DNA of 64,000 nucleotides from Streptomyces pseudovenezuelae (GCF_029892565.1 NZ_JARXVH010000013.1:237949-301948), one strand, 5' to 3'. Shown: positions 50,544 to 59,100, counted from the first letter of the stretch. Program-made: numbers and translations. Notes: generated by a model from the letters alone, not told the origin.

Positions 50544-51260
50544 TCAACTCGGTTCGAACCGCTCGAGTTGGCGCTCCAGGCTGCGAGTGAGGTGTTCCGC
50601 CATCGCCTCGGCGGCGCGCTCGGCCCTGCGGCGCAGTATCGCGCGTACCACCCGCCCGTGCTCCGCCAGGGTCGGATCGCCCTCGCTCCGGAGGCTGCTG
50701 AGCCGGAAGACGTGCAGGTGGGCGTGGAGTCGTTGTACCGCGTCCGCGAGGAGGGGGCGGTGGGCGGCTTCCGCGACCGCGTCGTGGAAACGCTGGTCCA
50801 GGGCGGCGAAATCGCGGTACGCCGCGTACGTTCCGGCGGGGCCGGGGTGGGCCTGCATGTCCTCCAGGATCCCCTCGATGGCGTCGAGTTGGGAGTCGTC
50901 GGCGTGGAGGGCGGCCAGTGCCGCGGCTCGCGGTTCCAGGAGCAGCCGCATCTCGAACAGCTCCTCCACCCCCTGCCGGGTCAGCAACTCGGTCGCCCGG
51001 TATCCCGACAGGGACCGCTTGACGACGAGACCGTCGGCCTCCAGCCGGGCCAGTGCCTCGCGCACAGGGGTCGGTGACACATTGAGCGTGCGTGCGACGG
51101 CCTCGATGCCGACCCGGGCGCCCGGGGCGATCTCATGGTCCATGACCATGGTCTTGATGCCCTCGTAGACGCTGTCGGACAGCACCTGGCGGACCGGTGC
51201 CGCGGACAGCCCGCTCGCTCCGGCCGCCTCGTCGGAGGCGGACGATTCGTCTGCCGGCAT
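50544..51260 (-). CDS. GntR-family regulator with FCD ligand domain
   Basis: 238 residues. Winged-helix DNA-binding domain (LSDSVYEGIKTMVMDHEIAP then VARTLNVSPTPVREALARLE) and a helical FCD domain (EELFEMRLLLEPRAAALAAL, FHDAVAEAAHRPLLADAVQR) with the conserved metal-binding His/Asp pattern. FCD-GntR proteins sense carboxylates such as sugar acids. It lies opposite and just beyond the enolase/ABC operon, so it could regulate it through the ATCCTAT-type operators. The start is ATG at 51260. Confidence 0.88.
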   Translation of the reverse strand: MPADESSASDEAAGASGLSAAPVRQVLSDSVYEGIKTMVMDHEIAPGARVGIEAVARTLNVSPTPVREALARLEADGLVVKRSLSGYRATELLTRQGVEELFEMRLLLEPRAAALAALHADDSQLDAIEGILEDMQAHPGPAGTYAAYRDFAALDQRFHDAVAEAAHRPLLADAVQRLHAHLHVFRLSSLRSEGDPTLAEHGRVVRAILRRRAERAAEAMAEHLTRSLERQLERFEPS

Positions 51261-51364
51261 CCGGGTCTCCTCCGTGCTGTGGGCGTTACCGCAAGGGCAG
51301 TTTACCGAGGTGGGGGATCGCACGCGGAAGCAGGCGTCCCGGGCCCGCGCGGGGGAGACGATCT

Positions 51365-52033
51365 CTAGCCGAGGAGAGACACGATCCTGCCCGCGGCACC
51401 CGACGAAGTCGTCGTCAGCCGGGCCCAGGACCCGTCCCGGAAGACGATCTTGAAGTCGGACTCGGCCATGCTGAAGCGCTTGGCCTCCGCGCCGGCGATC
51501 TCCTTCCGCGGCAGCTCCCAGAGGACGGCTTCGGATCCCGGGACCCTGCGGCCACCGCCCCATTCGACGAACCGGTTGCCCCGCGCGCTGTCCTCGTAGG
51601 TCGTGATGCGTACGAGGTCCTCGGATTCGACCAGTTCGAGCTCGGTCACCACGCGCCAGGCCCGCCGGGAGGGGTCGAGCTGCCAGGGCAATGTACGAGC
51701 CGTCTCGCCCACGCCCGCCCACATGACGGGGAAGTCGTCGACCTCGTTCTCACGCTCCTCCAACTTGCCCCGCTTGTCGGGCGATCCGGGGCTGCCGAGG
51801 ACCTCGGCGATGAAGTACAGCGGCAGCATCAGAAGCCCGGTGACGAAGGTGAGGACGTGTCGGCCGACCTTGCCGAAGAACCCCCGTACCGCGAAGGCCG
51901 GTCCAGGGGGCCAGCCGGGCAGGTCGGGTTCTATGTCGTTGCGCTCGCGGTCGCGGAAGGAGCGCCGATTCTCCACCGAGGCGGCACTCCCACTGGCGAA
52001 CTCGACCCGGTAGCGCTCCGGTTCCTCGTCCAT
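51365..52033 (-). CDS. Hypothetical membrane-associated protein
   Basis: 222 residues. One hydrophobic segment (HVLTFVTGLLMLPLYFIAEV, residues ~58-78) with a hydrophilic C-terminal domain rich in beta-type patterns (VVTELELVESEDLVRITTYE). There are no motifs that I recognise. It is isolated on its strand, 104 bp upstream of the GntR gene's start. Confidence 0.65.
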   Translation of the reverse strand: MDEEPERYRVEFASGSAASVENRRSFRDRERNDIEPDLPGWPPGPAFAVRGFFGKVGRHVLTFVTGLLMLPLYFIAEVLGSPGSPDKRGKLEERENEVDDFPVMWAGVGETARTLPWQLDPSRRAWRVVTELELVESEDLVRITTYEDSARGNRFVEWGGGRRVPGSEAVLWELPRKEIAGAEAKRFSMAESDFKIVFRDGSWARLTTTSSGAAGRIVSLLG

Positions 52034-52259
52034 GGCCCTTCCCTCCCCGCCCTTTCGGCAAGGTCAACTATGCCAAGCGGGGGCACGGCACAGGCGATCG
52101 GGTCCTCGGCGGAGGCGATACGCCCCCGGATCTTTCGACGCGCGTCGGGCGCGGCTCCCGGTGAACCGCGAACCGGTCTGTGAGCAGCGCGGATGCCGTG
52201 CCGCGGAAGGTCATTCGAAGGTCTACCGGCCGTCACTCCGGCCCGGCACAATCGCCCCT

Positions 52260-53360
52260 ATGACGATCACCACGGGCGCATCGCCGACGCCCACGCACAA
52301 CACTCCCGTCGCCCTTGCGCGAGGGTTCCTGACGGGTGGTGTGCTCGGGGGGTCGCTGGCCGCCATCGTCGTCGGCGGCGTCATCGAGAACGTCCCGCTG
52401 TTCGTCACCGGGTGGGTCCTGCCCGCGGTGTACGGGCTGCTCTTCCTCGCCGGCCCGCCTCGGCGGGCCCGGGCCCGGGAGGCGGCCGTCGCGCCCCTCA
52501 CGGCTCTGGCGATGATCGAGAGTCTGGAGGCCATCGGGCGTGAGTCGAGCGACGTACCGGTGCAGTTCGAACTCACCGTCGCCCCGGACGACGCGCCGGC
52601 GTACCGGGTGCGGATATCGCAGAGCATCAACCTCGTCGACCTGTCCGACTACCGGCCGCGCGGCATCGTGGTGGTCCAGTACCCGCCGGACCGTCCGTGG
52701 CGGGTGAGGATCGTCAAGCGGCCGACACCGGAGTGGGAGGACCGGGCGGCCGGAGCCCACATCGACTCGGTGCCCGGGCCGCCCGTACCGAGCGAGTCCC
52801 CGGAGGGGTGTGCCTACGGCTTCATCGGGCTCCTGGGCCTGTTGATCGGCGCGGCCGTCGTGATCCTGCTGTTCCGCGCGGACCTGTTCGACCAGGACGC
52901 CGGCGCGCGGTCGCCCTCCTCGACGACGCCGTCCGTCTCCTCCACGTCGTCTACCACGGTCGTGACGTCGGGGTCCGCCACGGTCGCCCTCGGGCCGGAC
53001 CAGTCGTTCCTCGACAAGGGCGAGCTGCATCGGGCCATGGACTCGCTCACCAAGGGCAAGGCGAAGCGCCCGGCGCTCACCGTCGTCGTGCAGGAACGTC
53101 TGCTGTCGGTCGTGTTCGCTCCCTCCGATACGCAGGCCCCGCAGTTCGACCCGGGTTCCCTGCCCTTCGAACGTGTCCCCGCCCTGGTCAAGGAGGCCAG
53201 GACCACGCTCGGTGTCCGCTCCCCGCAGACCTGGCAGCTCACCGCCGACAACCTCACCGGCTCCCTCACCCTCCGGGTCGGCGTGACCGGCACGGAGGGA
53301 ACGGCCTCACTGAAGGCGGACGGACAGGGCAAGGTCGTGCGGCGCACCCCGGCAGGCTGA
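52260..53360 (+). CDS. Hypothetical membrane protein with extracellular C-terminal domain
   Basis: 366 residues. Two hydrophobic helices near the N-terminus (VALARGFLTGGVLGGSLAAI; VPLFVTGWVLPAVYGLLFLA), a cytosolic middle (~residues 75-190), one more helix (FIGLLGLLIGAAVVILLFRA), then a Ser/Thr-rich linker and a C-terminal ~110-residue domain outside (DQSFLDKGELHRAMDSLTKG to the end). Function unknown. First of three same-strand genes (52260-54629). Confidence 0.72.
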   Translation: MTITTGASPTPTHNTPVALARGFLTGGVLGGSLAAIVVGGVIENVPLFVTGWVLPAVYGLLFLAGPPRRARAREAAVAPLTALAMIESLEAIGRESSDVPVQFELTVAPDDAPAYRVRISQSINLVDLSDYRPRGIVVVQYPPDRPWRVRIVKRPTPEWEDRAAGAHIDSVPGPPVPSESPEGCAYGFIGLLGLLIGAAVVILLFRADLFDQDAGARSPSSTTPSVSSTSSTTVVTSGSATVALGPDQSFLDKGELHRAMDSLTKGKAKRPALTVVVQERLLSVVFAPSDTQAPQFDPGSLPFERVPALVKEARTTLGVRSPQTWQLTADNLTGSLTLRVGVTGTEGTASLKADGQGKVVRRTPAG

Positions 53361-53412
53361 CCACCGGGCCTGTTGTTGTGTTTCGTCGCCCTGGAAGGCA
53401 GGAGCAAGACGT

Positions 53413-54273
53413 ATGAGCTGGAACGACTGGCTGGCGCTGTGGTGCGGAGTGCTCGTCGTGGTGGCACTGATCGGGTACGGGCGGTCGCTGGCCGGGGTGA
53501 CCCGGGCCCAGCGGACGGTCCGGGCCACAGGACGTATCGAGAAGGTGCGGGAACCCAGACACGGAAGTTCCCACCGGGAGGGGATATCCGTGGTCGTCTC
53601 CTTCCAAGACCCGTCCACCGGGCAGGAGTTCACCGTCACGAACGACGGCGAGCACGGCGAGAGGATCACAACAGCCTGGCCGGGCCGGGAGATCGGAGTC
53701 CACTACCCGCCCGGGAGACCGCACGCCTTCCGGTTCGTCATCGACCTGGAGACGAGCCGACACGGGCTCGGCTGGCCGAACTTCGCGGTTTTCCTGATCT
53801 ACGTCGGACTGGTGGCCGGCGCCGCGATCGACCGGGGCTGGCCCTGGGCCCTGCTCGGCTTCGGAGTGCCCTGGACCGTCGCCGGCGCATTCTACCTGCC
53901 CCAGAACACACGCGAGACGAGACGCCATATCGACAGGCTGGCCGCCGCGGCCCCCGTCCAGGGCCGTGTCATCGCCGTACTCAAGGACGTCAGCACCGAC
54001 GAGGACGGCCACACCTCCACCACCCACACCCCGGTCATCACCTTCACCACCCACGAGGGCACCGCCGTCACCGCCTACTACACCTCCGGGCCGCCGATCC
54101 CCGCCGACGCGAACGGCCGGGAGATCATGGTCCACTACGCCCCCGACGACCCTGCCGTCTTCACGCTGGACCTCGCGGCCGAACACCGCTCCCGGAGGGT
54201 GGACTTCGGCTGCAGCGTCCTGGCCCTTGCCGTCGGCGTGGCGGCGGCGGTTGCGGGAGCGGTCCTGCTGTGA
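53413..54273 (+). CDS. DUF3592-like membrane protein
   Basis: 286 residues. Starts with a hydrophobic helix (WLALWCGVLVVVALIGYG) and has two paralogous soluble segments of the DUF3592 type (ATGRIEKVRE...FQDPSTGQEF and VQGRVIAVLKDVS...TPVITFTTHEG), each followed by a hydrophobic region. It closes with VLALAVGVAAAVAGAVLL. DUF3592 proteins are of unknown function and membrane-associated. The next gene's GTG overlaps its stop (GTGA). Confidence 0.78.
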   Translation: MSWNDWLALWCGVLVVVALIGYGRSLAGVTRAQRTVRATGRIEKVREPRHGSSHREGISVVVSFQDPSTGQEFTVTNDGEHGERITTAWPGREIGVHYPPGRPHAFRFVIDLETSRHGLGWPNFAVFLIYVGLVAGAAIDRGWPWALLGFGVPWTVAGAFYLPQNTRETRRHIDRLAAAAPVQGRVIAVLKDVSTDEDGHTSTTHTPVITFTTHEGTAVTAYYTSGPPIPADANGREIMVHYAPDDPAVFTLDLAAEHRSRRVDFGCSVLALAVGVAAAVAGAVLL

Positions 54274-54629
54274 CGTCCGACGACTGCACCACCTTCTCCT
54301 CGATGGATCCACTCACGTTCGTCCACGAGGGCATCCACCCGCGGGTGGACCGTGGGGTGTTCGAGCTGTTCCGGCGGAGCAACCACGTCGTCATCGGGCC
54401 GTACCGGACACCGCTGAGTTGGGTGTCCGTGCGCGCCGAGGCCCGCAAGGGCGGTGTGACCCGGCTGCACTTCGGCCACGTGGAGCAGCCCGACGAACCG
54501 ATCCACGCGAGCACGACGAGCTCCGGCCACCGGCTCGCCACCGTCGAGATCCAGACCGCCGACGAGCCCCTCTATCGTGCCTTCTTCACCGAACTCGCCC
54601 GTCTGTCCGACCGCCCGATCGCCGCGTAG
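54270..54629 (+). CDS. Hypothetical protein following the DUF3592 gene
   Basis: 119 residues from a GTG overlapping the previous stop by 4 nt. Mixed alpha/beta pattern (GVFELFRRSNHVVIGPYRTP, TRLHFGHVEQPDEPIHASTT, LYRAFFTELARLSDRP). There are no catalytic motifs or membrane segments. Coupled to the DUF3592 gene, so possibly its partner. Confidence 0.65.
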   Translation: MTSDDCTTFSSMDPLTFVHEGIHPRVDRGVFELFRRSNHVVIGPYRTPLSWVSVRAEARKGGVTRLHFGHVEQPDEPIHASTTSSGHRLATVEIQTADEPLYRAFFTELARLSDRPIAA

Positions 54630-54745
54630 CACCGGGCCGACCAACTGCCCCGACGGGCAACCGCACCCCCGCCGCCACAGCTCGGACTCGCACCGTGATT
54701 GGCTGACTCCGGCCACTCCGGCCGACGCGAAAGGACACCGCAGCC

Positions 54746-54961
54746 ATGAGCCACGCATACGCCTACGAGTACAAGGTCGTCACCTTCAGGGAGTCACTCA
54801 TCGGTGACGCGCTCGACAGCGACAAGCTGGAGAAGACCCTCAACAAGCATGCTGCGGAGGGCTGGGCGCTCAAGGCGATCACCGCCGCCGACGTGAAGGG
54901 CCGCATAGGTCCCGGCGCCGTCGAGGGCCTCCTCCTCACCCTAGAGCGCCCCCGCGCCTGA
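54746..54961 (+). CDS. DUF4177 family protein
   Basis: 71 residues. YEYKVVTFRE at the start and AAEGWALKAITAAD in the middle match the DUF4177 pattern (Y-x-V/Y-x; EGW-x-L). Small soluble proteins of unknown function. AAAGGA lies a few bases before the ATG. It is 116 bp downstream of the previous gene and appears to be its own unit. Confidence 0.83.
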   Translation: MSHAYAYEYKVVTFRESLIGDALDSDKLEKTLNKHAAEGWALKAITAADVKGRIGPGAVEGLLLTLERPRA

Positions 54962-55009
54962 CACCCTCGACACCAACTCGCCCGGCACGGACCTTTGTCG
55001 AGCGCGGCG

Positions 55010-55918
55010 TCACGGTGCCGCACGCAGTTGTACGGCCTCATGGCGCAGCGCCCGCACGGTGACCGTCACCTCCGGAGGGCAGTCGCGGAGCGTGACGGCG
55101 ACCGCCGCTCGGCCGAGCCAGGCGGGGTCGTCGACCCGGACCGTGCGGACGCCGGCGGGGACCGCGGCGGCGGCCAGTTCGGGGAGTACGGCGATGCCGA
55201 GGCCGGTGGCGACAAGGCCGAGGCGGGTGGGCCATTCGCGGGCGGCGTAGGCGATCCGCGGGCGGTCGAGGGTGGGCCAGGCGCCGAACTGGGGGTCGTC
55301 GCGGAGGCCCTTGCCGACGATCCAGTGCTCGTCCCTCAGCTCGGGGACCGGGATGGTTCCGCGGCCGACGAAGCGGTGGTTCGCGGGGACGGCGAGCAGC
55401 AGACTGCCGTCGAGGAGCAGGTCGCGGCGGAGTCCCTCGAATTCGTAGGCGGGCAGGTCCGGTCCTACGGCGATCACGGCGACGTCGATGCGGTGAGCGC
55501 GGAGTTGGCGCAGCTGCGTGGGCGAGGACGCCTCAGTGAACTCCACGATCAGGCCCGGGTGTTCGTCCCGGAGGCGGGCCAGTGTTCTGGGGACCAGCAC
55601 GGCCGCGGCCGAGGAGAAGGCCGCGATGACGACGCGTCCTGTCAGATGGTCCTGCAGCCCGGCGAGGTCCGTGCCGACGGCGTCGATCTCGTTGAGTGCC
55701 GTCGTGGCCCGGCGGGCGAGCATCATGCCGGCCGGGGACGGAGCCACTCCGCGGGCACCCCGTACGAACAGTGGTGTGCCCGCCGCTGCTTCCATCGCCG
55801 CCACCTGACGGGACACCGCTGACTGCGTGTACCCGAGTGCGTCGGCCGCGGCGGTGAACGATCCGGTGTCGACCACGGCCTGGATGACACGCAGGCCAGT
55901 GAGGGTGAAGTCGGCCAT
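55010..55918 (-). CDS. LysR-family transcriptional regulator
   Basis: 302 residues. The LysR HTH (LRVIQAVVDTGSFTAAADAL, GYTQSAVSRQVAAMEAA) and a substrate-binding domain follow the standard order. The ATG at 55918 is chosen (a longer start adds six residues). Divergent from the SDR gene at 56071, with a palindromic site in between: the normal layout for a LysR regulator and its target. The inducer is unknown. Confidence 0.92.
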   Translation of the reverse strand: MADFTLTGLRVIQAVVDTGSFTAAADALGYTQSAVSRQVAAMEAAAGTPLFVRGARGVAPSPAGMMLARRATTALNEIDAVGTDLAGLQDHLTGRVVIAAFSSAAAVLVPRTLARLRDEHPGLIVEFTEASSPTQLRQLRAHRIDVAVIAVGPDLPAYEFEGLRRDLLLDGSLLLAVPANHRFVGRGTIPVPELRDEHWIVGKGLRDDPQFGAWPTLDRPRIAYAAREWPTRLGLVATGLGIAVLPELAAAAVPAGVRTVRVDDPAWLGRAAVAVTLRDCPPEVTVTVRALRHEAVQLRAAP

Positions 55919-55945
55919 GCGGTCATCCTGACACATTCTGATACC

Positions 55946-55965
55946 GCATGTCTCTCATGCGAGAC
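55946..55965. promoter_or_regulatory. Likely LysR-binding region
   Basis: GCATG-TCTCT-CATGC (55946-55960) and, overlapping it, GTCTC-TCATGC-GAGAC (55950-55965) are two interlocked inverted repeats in the LysR/SDR divergent promoter. This suits a LysR dimer site and autoregulation. Confidence 0.5.
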
Positions 55966-56070
55966 CCTCGCTGGTGGAATGCCTGGATCGGTCGCACGCT
56001 GGAAGAGCAACAGCAAGCGATCCATCTATCCGGCCATTGATATCCAGCTAGTGAGTGGGAGACAGTCGCC

Positions 56071-56874
56071 ATGGCAAAGACATGGTTCATCACCGGCAGT
56101 TCGAGGGGCTTCGGCCGCGAGTGGGCGGGCGCCGCGCTCGAACGGGGCGATCACGTCGTCGCGACGGCTCGGGACATCGGCCAACTGACGCCCCTGGTCG
56201 AGCGGTACGGCGATGCGGTCCTGCCGATCCAGCTCGACGTCACCGACCGTGCCGCGGTTCATGCGGCGGTGCAGCGTGCCCACGCGCACTTCGGTTCGCT
56301 GGACATCGCGGTGAACAACGCCGGTTACGGGCACTTCGGCATGGTCGAGGAGCTGGACGAGGACGAACTCCGGGCCCAGCTGGAGACCAACTTCTTCGGT
56401 GCCGTATGGGTCACGCAGGCCGTACTGCCGCTCATGCGGTCGCAGGGATCGGGCAGGATTCTGCAGGTCACCAGCGAGGGCGGCGTGCGTGCCTTCCCCG
56501 GCATCGGCGCCTACCACGCCTCCAAGTGGGCCCTCGAAGGGCTGTCGGAATCCCTCGCGCAGGAAGTGGCCGCCTTCGGCATCCACATCACCAACGTCGA
56601 GCCCGGCCCCTACGCCACCGACTGGCTGGCCCGCGGGGCACGGCACAGTGAGCGGAACCCGGACTACGCCGAGGTCCACTCGGTCACGGCGCCGGAGTTC
56701 GAGGTCGGCGACCCGCGCGCGACCCGCGCCGCCATCCTGCAGATCGTCGATGCCGACAAGCCTCCGCTGCGGATCCTTCTCGGCAAGTCCTTCACGGATG
56801 TCGCCGACCTCTACGAGGAGCGCCTGAGCACCTGGCGGCAGTGGCAGCCGGTCTCCCTGGCCGCGTTCGGCTGA
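56071..56874 (+). CDS. Short-chain dehydrogenase/reductase
   Basis: 267 residues. Classical SDR: TGSSRGFG cofactor motif at residues 8-15, NNAGYGHFG, active Ser in VTSEGG, and Y-x-x-x-K in YHASKWALEGLSE. NAD(P)-dependent oxidoreductase of unknown substrate. Divergent from the LysR regulator, which likely controls it. Confidence 0.92.
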   Translation: MAKTWFITGSSRGFGREWAGAALERGDHVVATARDIGQLTPLVERYGDAVLPIQLDVTDRAAVHAAVQRAHAHFGSLDIAVNNAGYGHFGMVEELDEDELRAQLETNFFGAVWVTQAVLPLMRSQGSGRILQVTSEGGVRAFPGIGAYHASKWALEGLSESLAQEVAAFGIHITNVEPGPYATDWLARGARHSERNPDYAEVHSVTAPEFEVGDPRATRAAILQIVDADKPPLRILLGKSFTDVADLYEERLSTWRQWQPVSLAAFG

Positions 56875-56881
56875 GCCCGGT

Positions 56882-57388
56882 TCAGGCTTCCCCGGGCTGA
56901 AGCGCGTACAGCTGCGGCAGGTTGACCACGATCGCCTCCTGGGTGCTGCGGGCGATGACGACCACGGCTTCCTCGGCCGGGTCCGGGTTCTCCTCGCGGT
57001 GCGGTACGAACGGGGGGACGAAGATGTAGTCCCCGGGCGCGGTGCGCAGGCGTACCTCCTCCGGCCGGGGGCCCCAGTCGTCGAGGAAGACGAACTCGGG
57101 GTGCCCGCTGACCACGTAGATCGCGGTCTCGGACTCGCCGTGATGGTGGTCGGAGGAAGAGGTGGCGGGGGCTACGTGGGTCTGGCCCATCCACAGCTTC
57201 TCGGAGCCGACCGTCCTGCCGCTGACGGCGGCGAACCTGCGCATCCCTCCGGTCTGCGCCGTGTCCCCGTCGAGGGCGTCGGCGCGGATGTGGTGGAGGC
57301 GGGTGTGCAGGGGGGCCGCCGGATGCCCGGGGTCGTCGTGGAGGTGGGGGTGGAAACCTTCGCCGGGGGTGGTCAGCGGCTCGCTCAT
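56882..57388 (-). CDS. Cupin-domain protein
   Basis: 168 residues. A cupin core: HHHGESETAIYVVSGHPEFV (motif 1 with metal His and Glu) and GDYIFVPPFVPHREENP (motif 2). Likely a metal-dependent small-molecule enzyme such as a dioxygenase or isomerase. The promoter read on the minus strand is TTGACA (57420-57425), 18 bp, TAGCGT. The ATG begins 7 nt after the -10, so the mRNA may be leaderless. Divergent from the Rrf2 gene. Confidence 0.85.
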   Translation of the reverse strand: MSEPLTTPGEGFHPHLHDDPGHPAAPLHTRLHHIRADALDGDTAQTGGMRRFAAVSGRTVGSEKLWMGQTHVAPATSSSDHHHGESETAIYVVSGHPEFVFLDDWGPRPEEVRLRTAPGDYIFVPPFVPHREENPDPAEEAVVVIARSTQEAIVVNLPQLYALQPGEA

Positions 57389-57419
57389 GGTCGGGACGCT
57401 AGAGCCGCCCGGAAAAGGA

Positions 57420-57438
57420 TGTCAAGAGGTGTCCATTG
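57420..57438. promoter_or_regulatory. Cupin/Rrf2 divergent promoter with GGTGTCCATTG motif
   Basis: GGTGTCCATTG (57428-57438) lies next to the cupin's TTGACA. The same 11-mer appears at 58981-58991, abutting the leader-peptide promoter. The shared site suggests one regulator, likely the adjacent Rrf2 protein, acting on both promoters. Confidence 0.45.
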
Positions 57439-57526
57439 TCCTTCACCTGCGGCAATGTTCCCGCAATGTAGGAGGGGAACCGGCCGAGGCCTTCGTGGCG
57501 GGCACCCCGTCGGGCATGATGTGCGC

Positions 57527-57973
57527 ATGCATATCTCCGCGAAGGCGGACTACGCCATGCGGGCCCTTTTGGAGCTCGCCCGCGAACCCGCCCGCCCGCT
57601 CACGTGCGAGGCCGTGGCCTCTTCCCAGCAGATCCCCTTCCGCTTTCTGAAGTCGGTCGTGGGCGAGTTGCGGAGGGCCGGCCTGGTGCGCAGTCAGCGC
57701 GGCTGCGAAGGCGGCTACTGGCTCGGCCGGCCGGCCGACGAGATCACGCTCCTCGATGTCGCGCGCGCCGTGGACGGCGAGTTGATCACCTTGCGGGGCG
57801 AGTCGCTCGCCGGGCTCGACTACCCCGGTCCCGCCTCCGGGTTGCCCGGGGTGTGGCGCCAGGTGGAGGCGGACGCCGCCGCGGTGTTGGGCGGGACGAC
57901 CATCGCCGCGCTGCTGCCCGCTCCCGCTGAAGCGGGGGCGGGCGCGGAGTTGAGCGGGAAGGGCGCCGCGTGA
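57527..57973 (+). CDS. Rrf2-family transcriptional regulator
   Basis: 148 residues. Rrf2 winged helix: MHISAKADYAMRALLELARE, the RFLKSVVGELRRAGLVRSQRG recognition region and GGYWLGRPADEITLLDVARA. It has only two Cys in the visible region (one in LTCEAVA, one in RGCEGGYW), not the three-Cys cluster of the Fe-S sensors IscR/NsrR, so it may resemble CymR-like sulfur regulators. Its stop overlaps the next GTG (GTGA). It starts 138 bp from the divergent cupin. Confidence 0.88.
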   Translation: MHISAKADYAMRALLELAREPARPLTCEAVASSQQIPFRFLKSVVGELRRAGLVRSQRGCEGGYWLGRPADEITLLDVARAVDGELITLRGESLAGLDYPGPASGLPGVWRQVEADAAAVLGGTTIAALLPAPAEAGAGAELSGKGAA

Positions 57974-58905
57974 CGGTCCTGCCGGAGAGACCGGCGACGG
58001 CTGCGATGGGTGCGGTGGAGGTGGTCGAGTACACCGACCCGCTGTGTCCCTGGGCCTGGGGGTCCGAGCCCGTCTTCCGTCGCCTGCGCGCCGCGCTGGC
58101 CGGTCGGGTGCGGTGGCGTCGCGCGTACTGCATCCTCTTCGATCACGACGACGACCCGGCGCCCGATCCTGCGGCAGAGACCGCCTGGTACGCCCGGTAC
58201 GTCGAGGACATCAGCGCCCATACGCGGGCCCCGCGGGCGCTCCGGCTGAGCCGTGTGGCGGCGAGTTCGTGGCCGTCCTCGCTGGTCGCCAAGGCCGCCG
58301 AGCTGCAGGGCGACGACGTGGCCGACCGGGTGCTGCGCCGGCTGCGGGAGACCGTATTCGTCCTCGGGGAACCGGCCGACACACGCCTACTGGCGCTGTC
58401 GGCGGTAACGGGCACGCCCGGTCTGGATGTTGAGCGGCTGGCCACCGACGCGGCGTCGGCCGTGGTGCTGGAGCGGGTGCGCGCCGATCGCGCCGAGGCA
58501 CGTCGTCCGGTCGACGAGGTGCTGTCCGTGCACGACGGGTCACCGCATCCCGGCACCGCCAAGGAGACGGCCGACGGCCAATTCCGTTACGCGCTACCGA
58601 CGGTGCTGGTCCGCGGCCCCGCCGGGTATCGCGTCGTGCCCGGCTGGCGGGCGTACGAGGAGTACGCCTCGGCGGTCGACGAGGTGTGTCCCGGGCTGCT
58701 GTCGGACCCTGTGGCGTCGGCTCCGGCGGAGGCGCTCGCACGGTACCGGAGCCTGACCGATCCGGAGCGCCGGCTGCTGACCCACGGTCCGTGGCCCCCG
58801 GCGGACGCCGTCCGCGTCGAGACGGGCAACGGGCCGCTGTGGCTGCACCCGGAGGAGGCCGCGGTGCACCCCGCCGTCGGCCGCGGCACTCCCTCCGCAC
58901 CCTGA
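57970..58905 (+). CDS. DsbA-family/FrnE-like thioredoxin-fold protein
   Basis: 311 residues from a GTG overlapping the Rrf2 stop. N-terminal VVEYTDPLCPWAWGSEPVFR is the DsbA/HCCA-isomerase-like start with the single Cys26 of a CPWAW motif; the CxxC second Cys is replaced. The helical insert and FRYALPTVLVRGPAGYRVVP fit FrnE-type proteins, which act in disulfide or glutathione-related redox chemistry. It is co-transcribed with Rrf2, which points to a thiol- or sulfur-linked role. Confidence 0.83.
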   Translation: MTVLPERPATAAMGAVEVVEYTDPLCPWAWGSEPVFRRLRAALAGRVRWRRAYCILFDHDDDPAPDPAAETAWYARYVEDISAHTRAPRALRLSRVAASSWPSSLVAKAAELQGDDVADRVLRRLRETVFVLGEPADTRLLALSAVTGTPGLDVERLATDAASAVVLERVRADRAEARRPVDEVLSVHDGSPHPGTAKETADGQFRYALPTVLVRGPAGYRVVPGWRAYEEYASAVDEVCPGLLSDPVASAPAEALARYRSLTDPERRLLTHGPWPPADAVRVETGNGPLWLHPEEAAVHPAVGRGTPSAP

Positions 58906-58909
58906 CAGG

Positions 58910-58951
58910 CCGCTGATCAGCGGTCAGGCATCGACCCGTGATCAGCGGTCA
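58910..58951. repeat. Repeated operator-like element
   Basis: TGATCAGCGGTCA occurs twice, at 58914-58926 and 58939-58951 (25 bp apart). The first copy is part of the perfect palindrome CCGCTGATCAGCGG (58910-58923). It lies between the DsbA-like stop and the leader-peptide promoter and could be a regulator array or part of a terminator. Confidence 0.45.
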
Positions 58952-58970
58952 AGGCCGTCCCGCCGAATGA

Positions 58971-59018
58971 GACACCAATTGGTGTCCATTGACAGGCGCC
59001 GACGGCGGGCCCCAGGAT
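58971..59018 (+). promoter_or_regulatory. Promoter of the leader peptide and Dpp-type ABC operon, with palindromic operator
   Basis: GACACCAATTGGTGTC (58971-58986) is a perfect 16-nt palindrome abutting a consensus -35 TTGACA (58989-58994). An 18-bp spacer leads to CAGGAT (59013-59018), one base off the Streptomyces TAGGAT -10. Transcription would begin at about 59025, one base from the leader-peptide ATG, so the leader mRNA is probably leaderless. Confidence 0.6.
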
Positions 59019-59025
59019 GTGCAGC

Positions 59026-59100
59026 ATGCTCACGACGCACCCCGGTGTGGTGTGCCGCTACGTGGACCTGCGGCGCACCTGCAGCGCTCTCTGTCGCTGA
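59026..59100 (+). CDS. Cys-rich leader peptide
   Basis: 24 residues: MLTTHPGVVCRYVDLRRTCS followed by ALCR and a stop. The Y-V-D-L-R-R and SALCR features match the putative leader peptides found upstream of sulfur and nutrient transport genes in Streptomyces, typically with R-H-V-D-L-x-R-x-x-S-A-x-C. It has three Cys codons near the end, suiting a cysteine-responsive attenuation mechanism like that of Cys-rich upstream ORFs in mycobacteria. No ribosome site precedes the ATG, fitting leaderless initiation. Confidence 0.7.
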   Translation: MLTTHPGVVCRYVDLRRTCSALCR

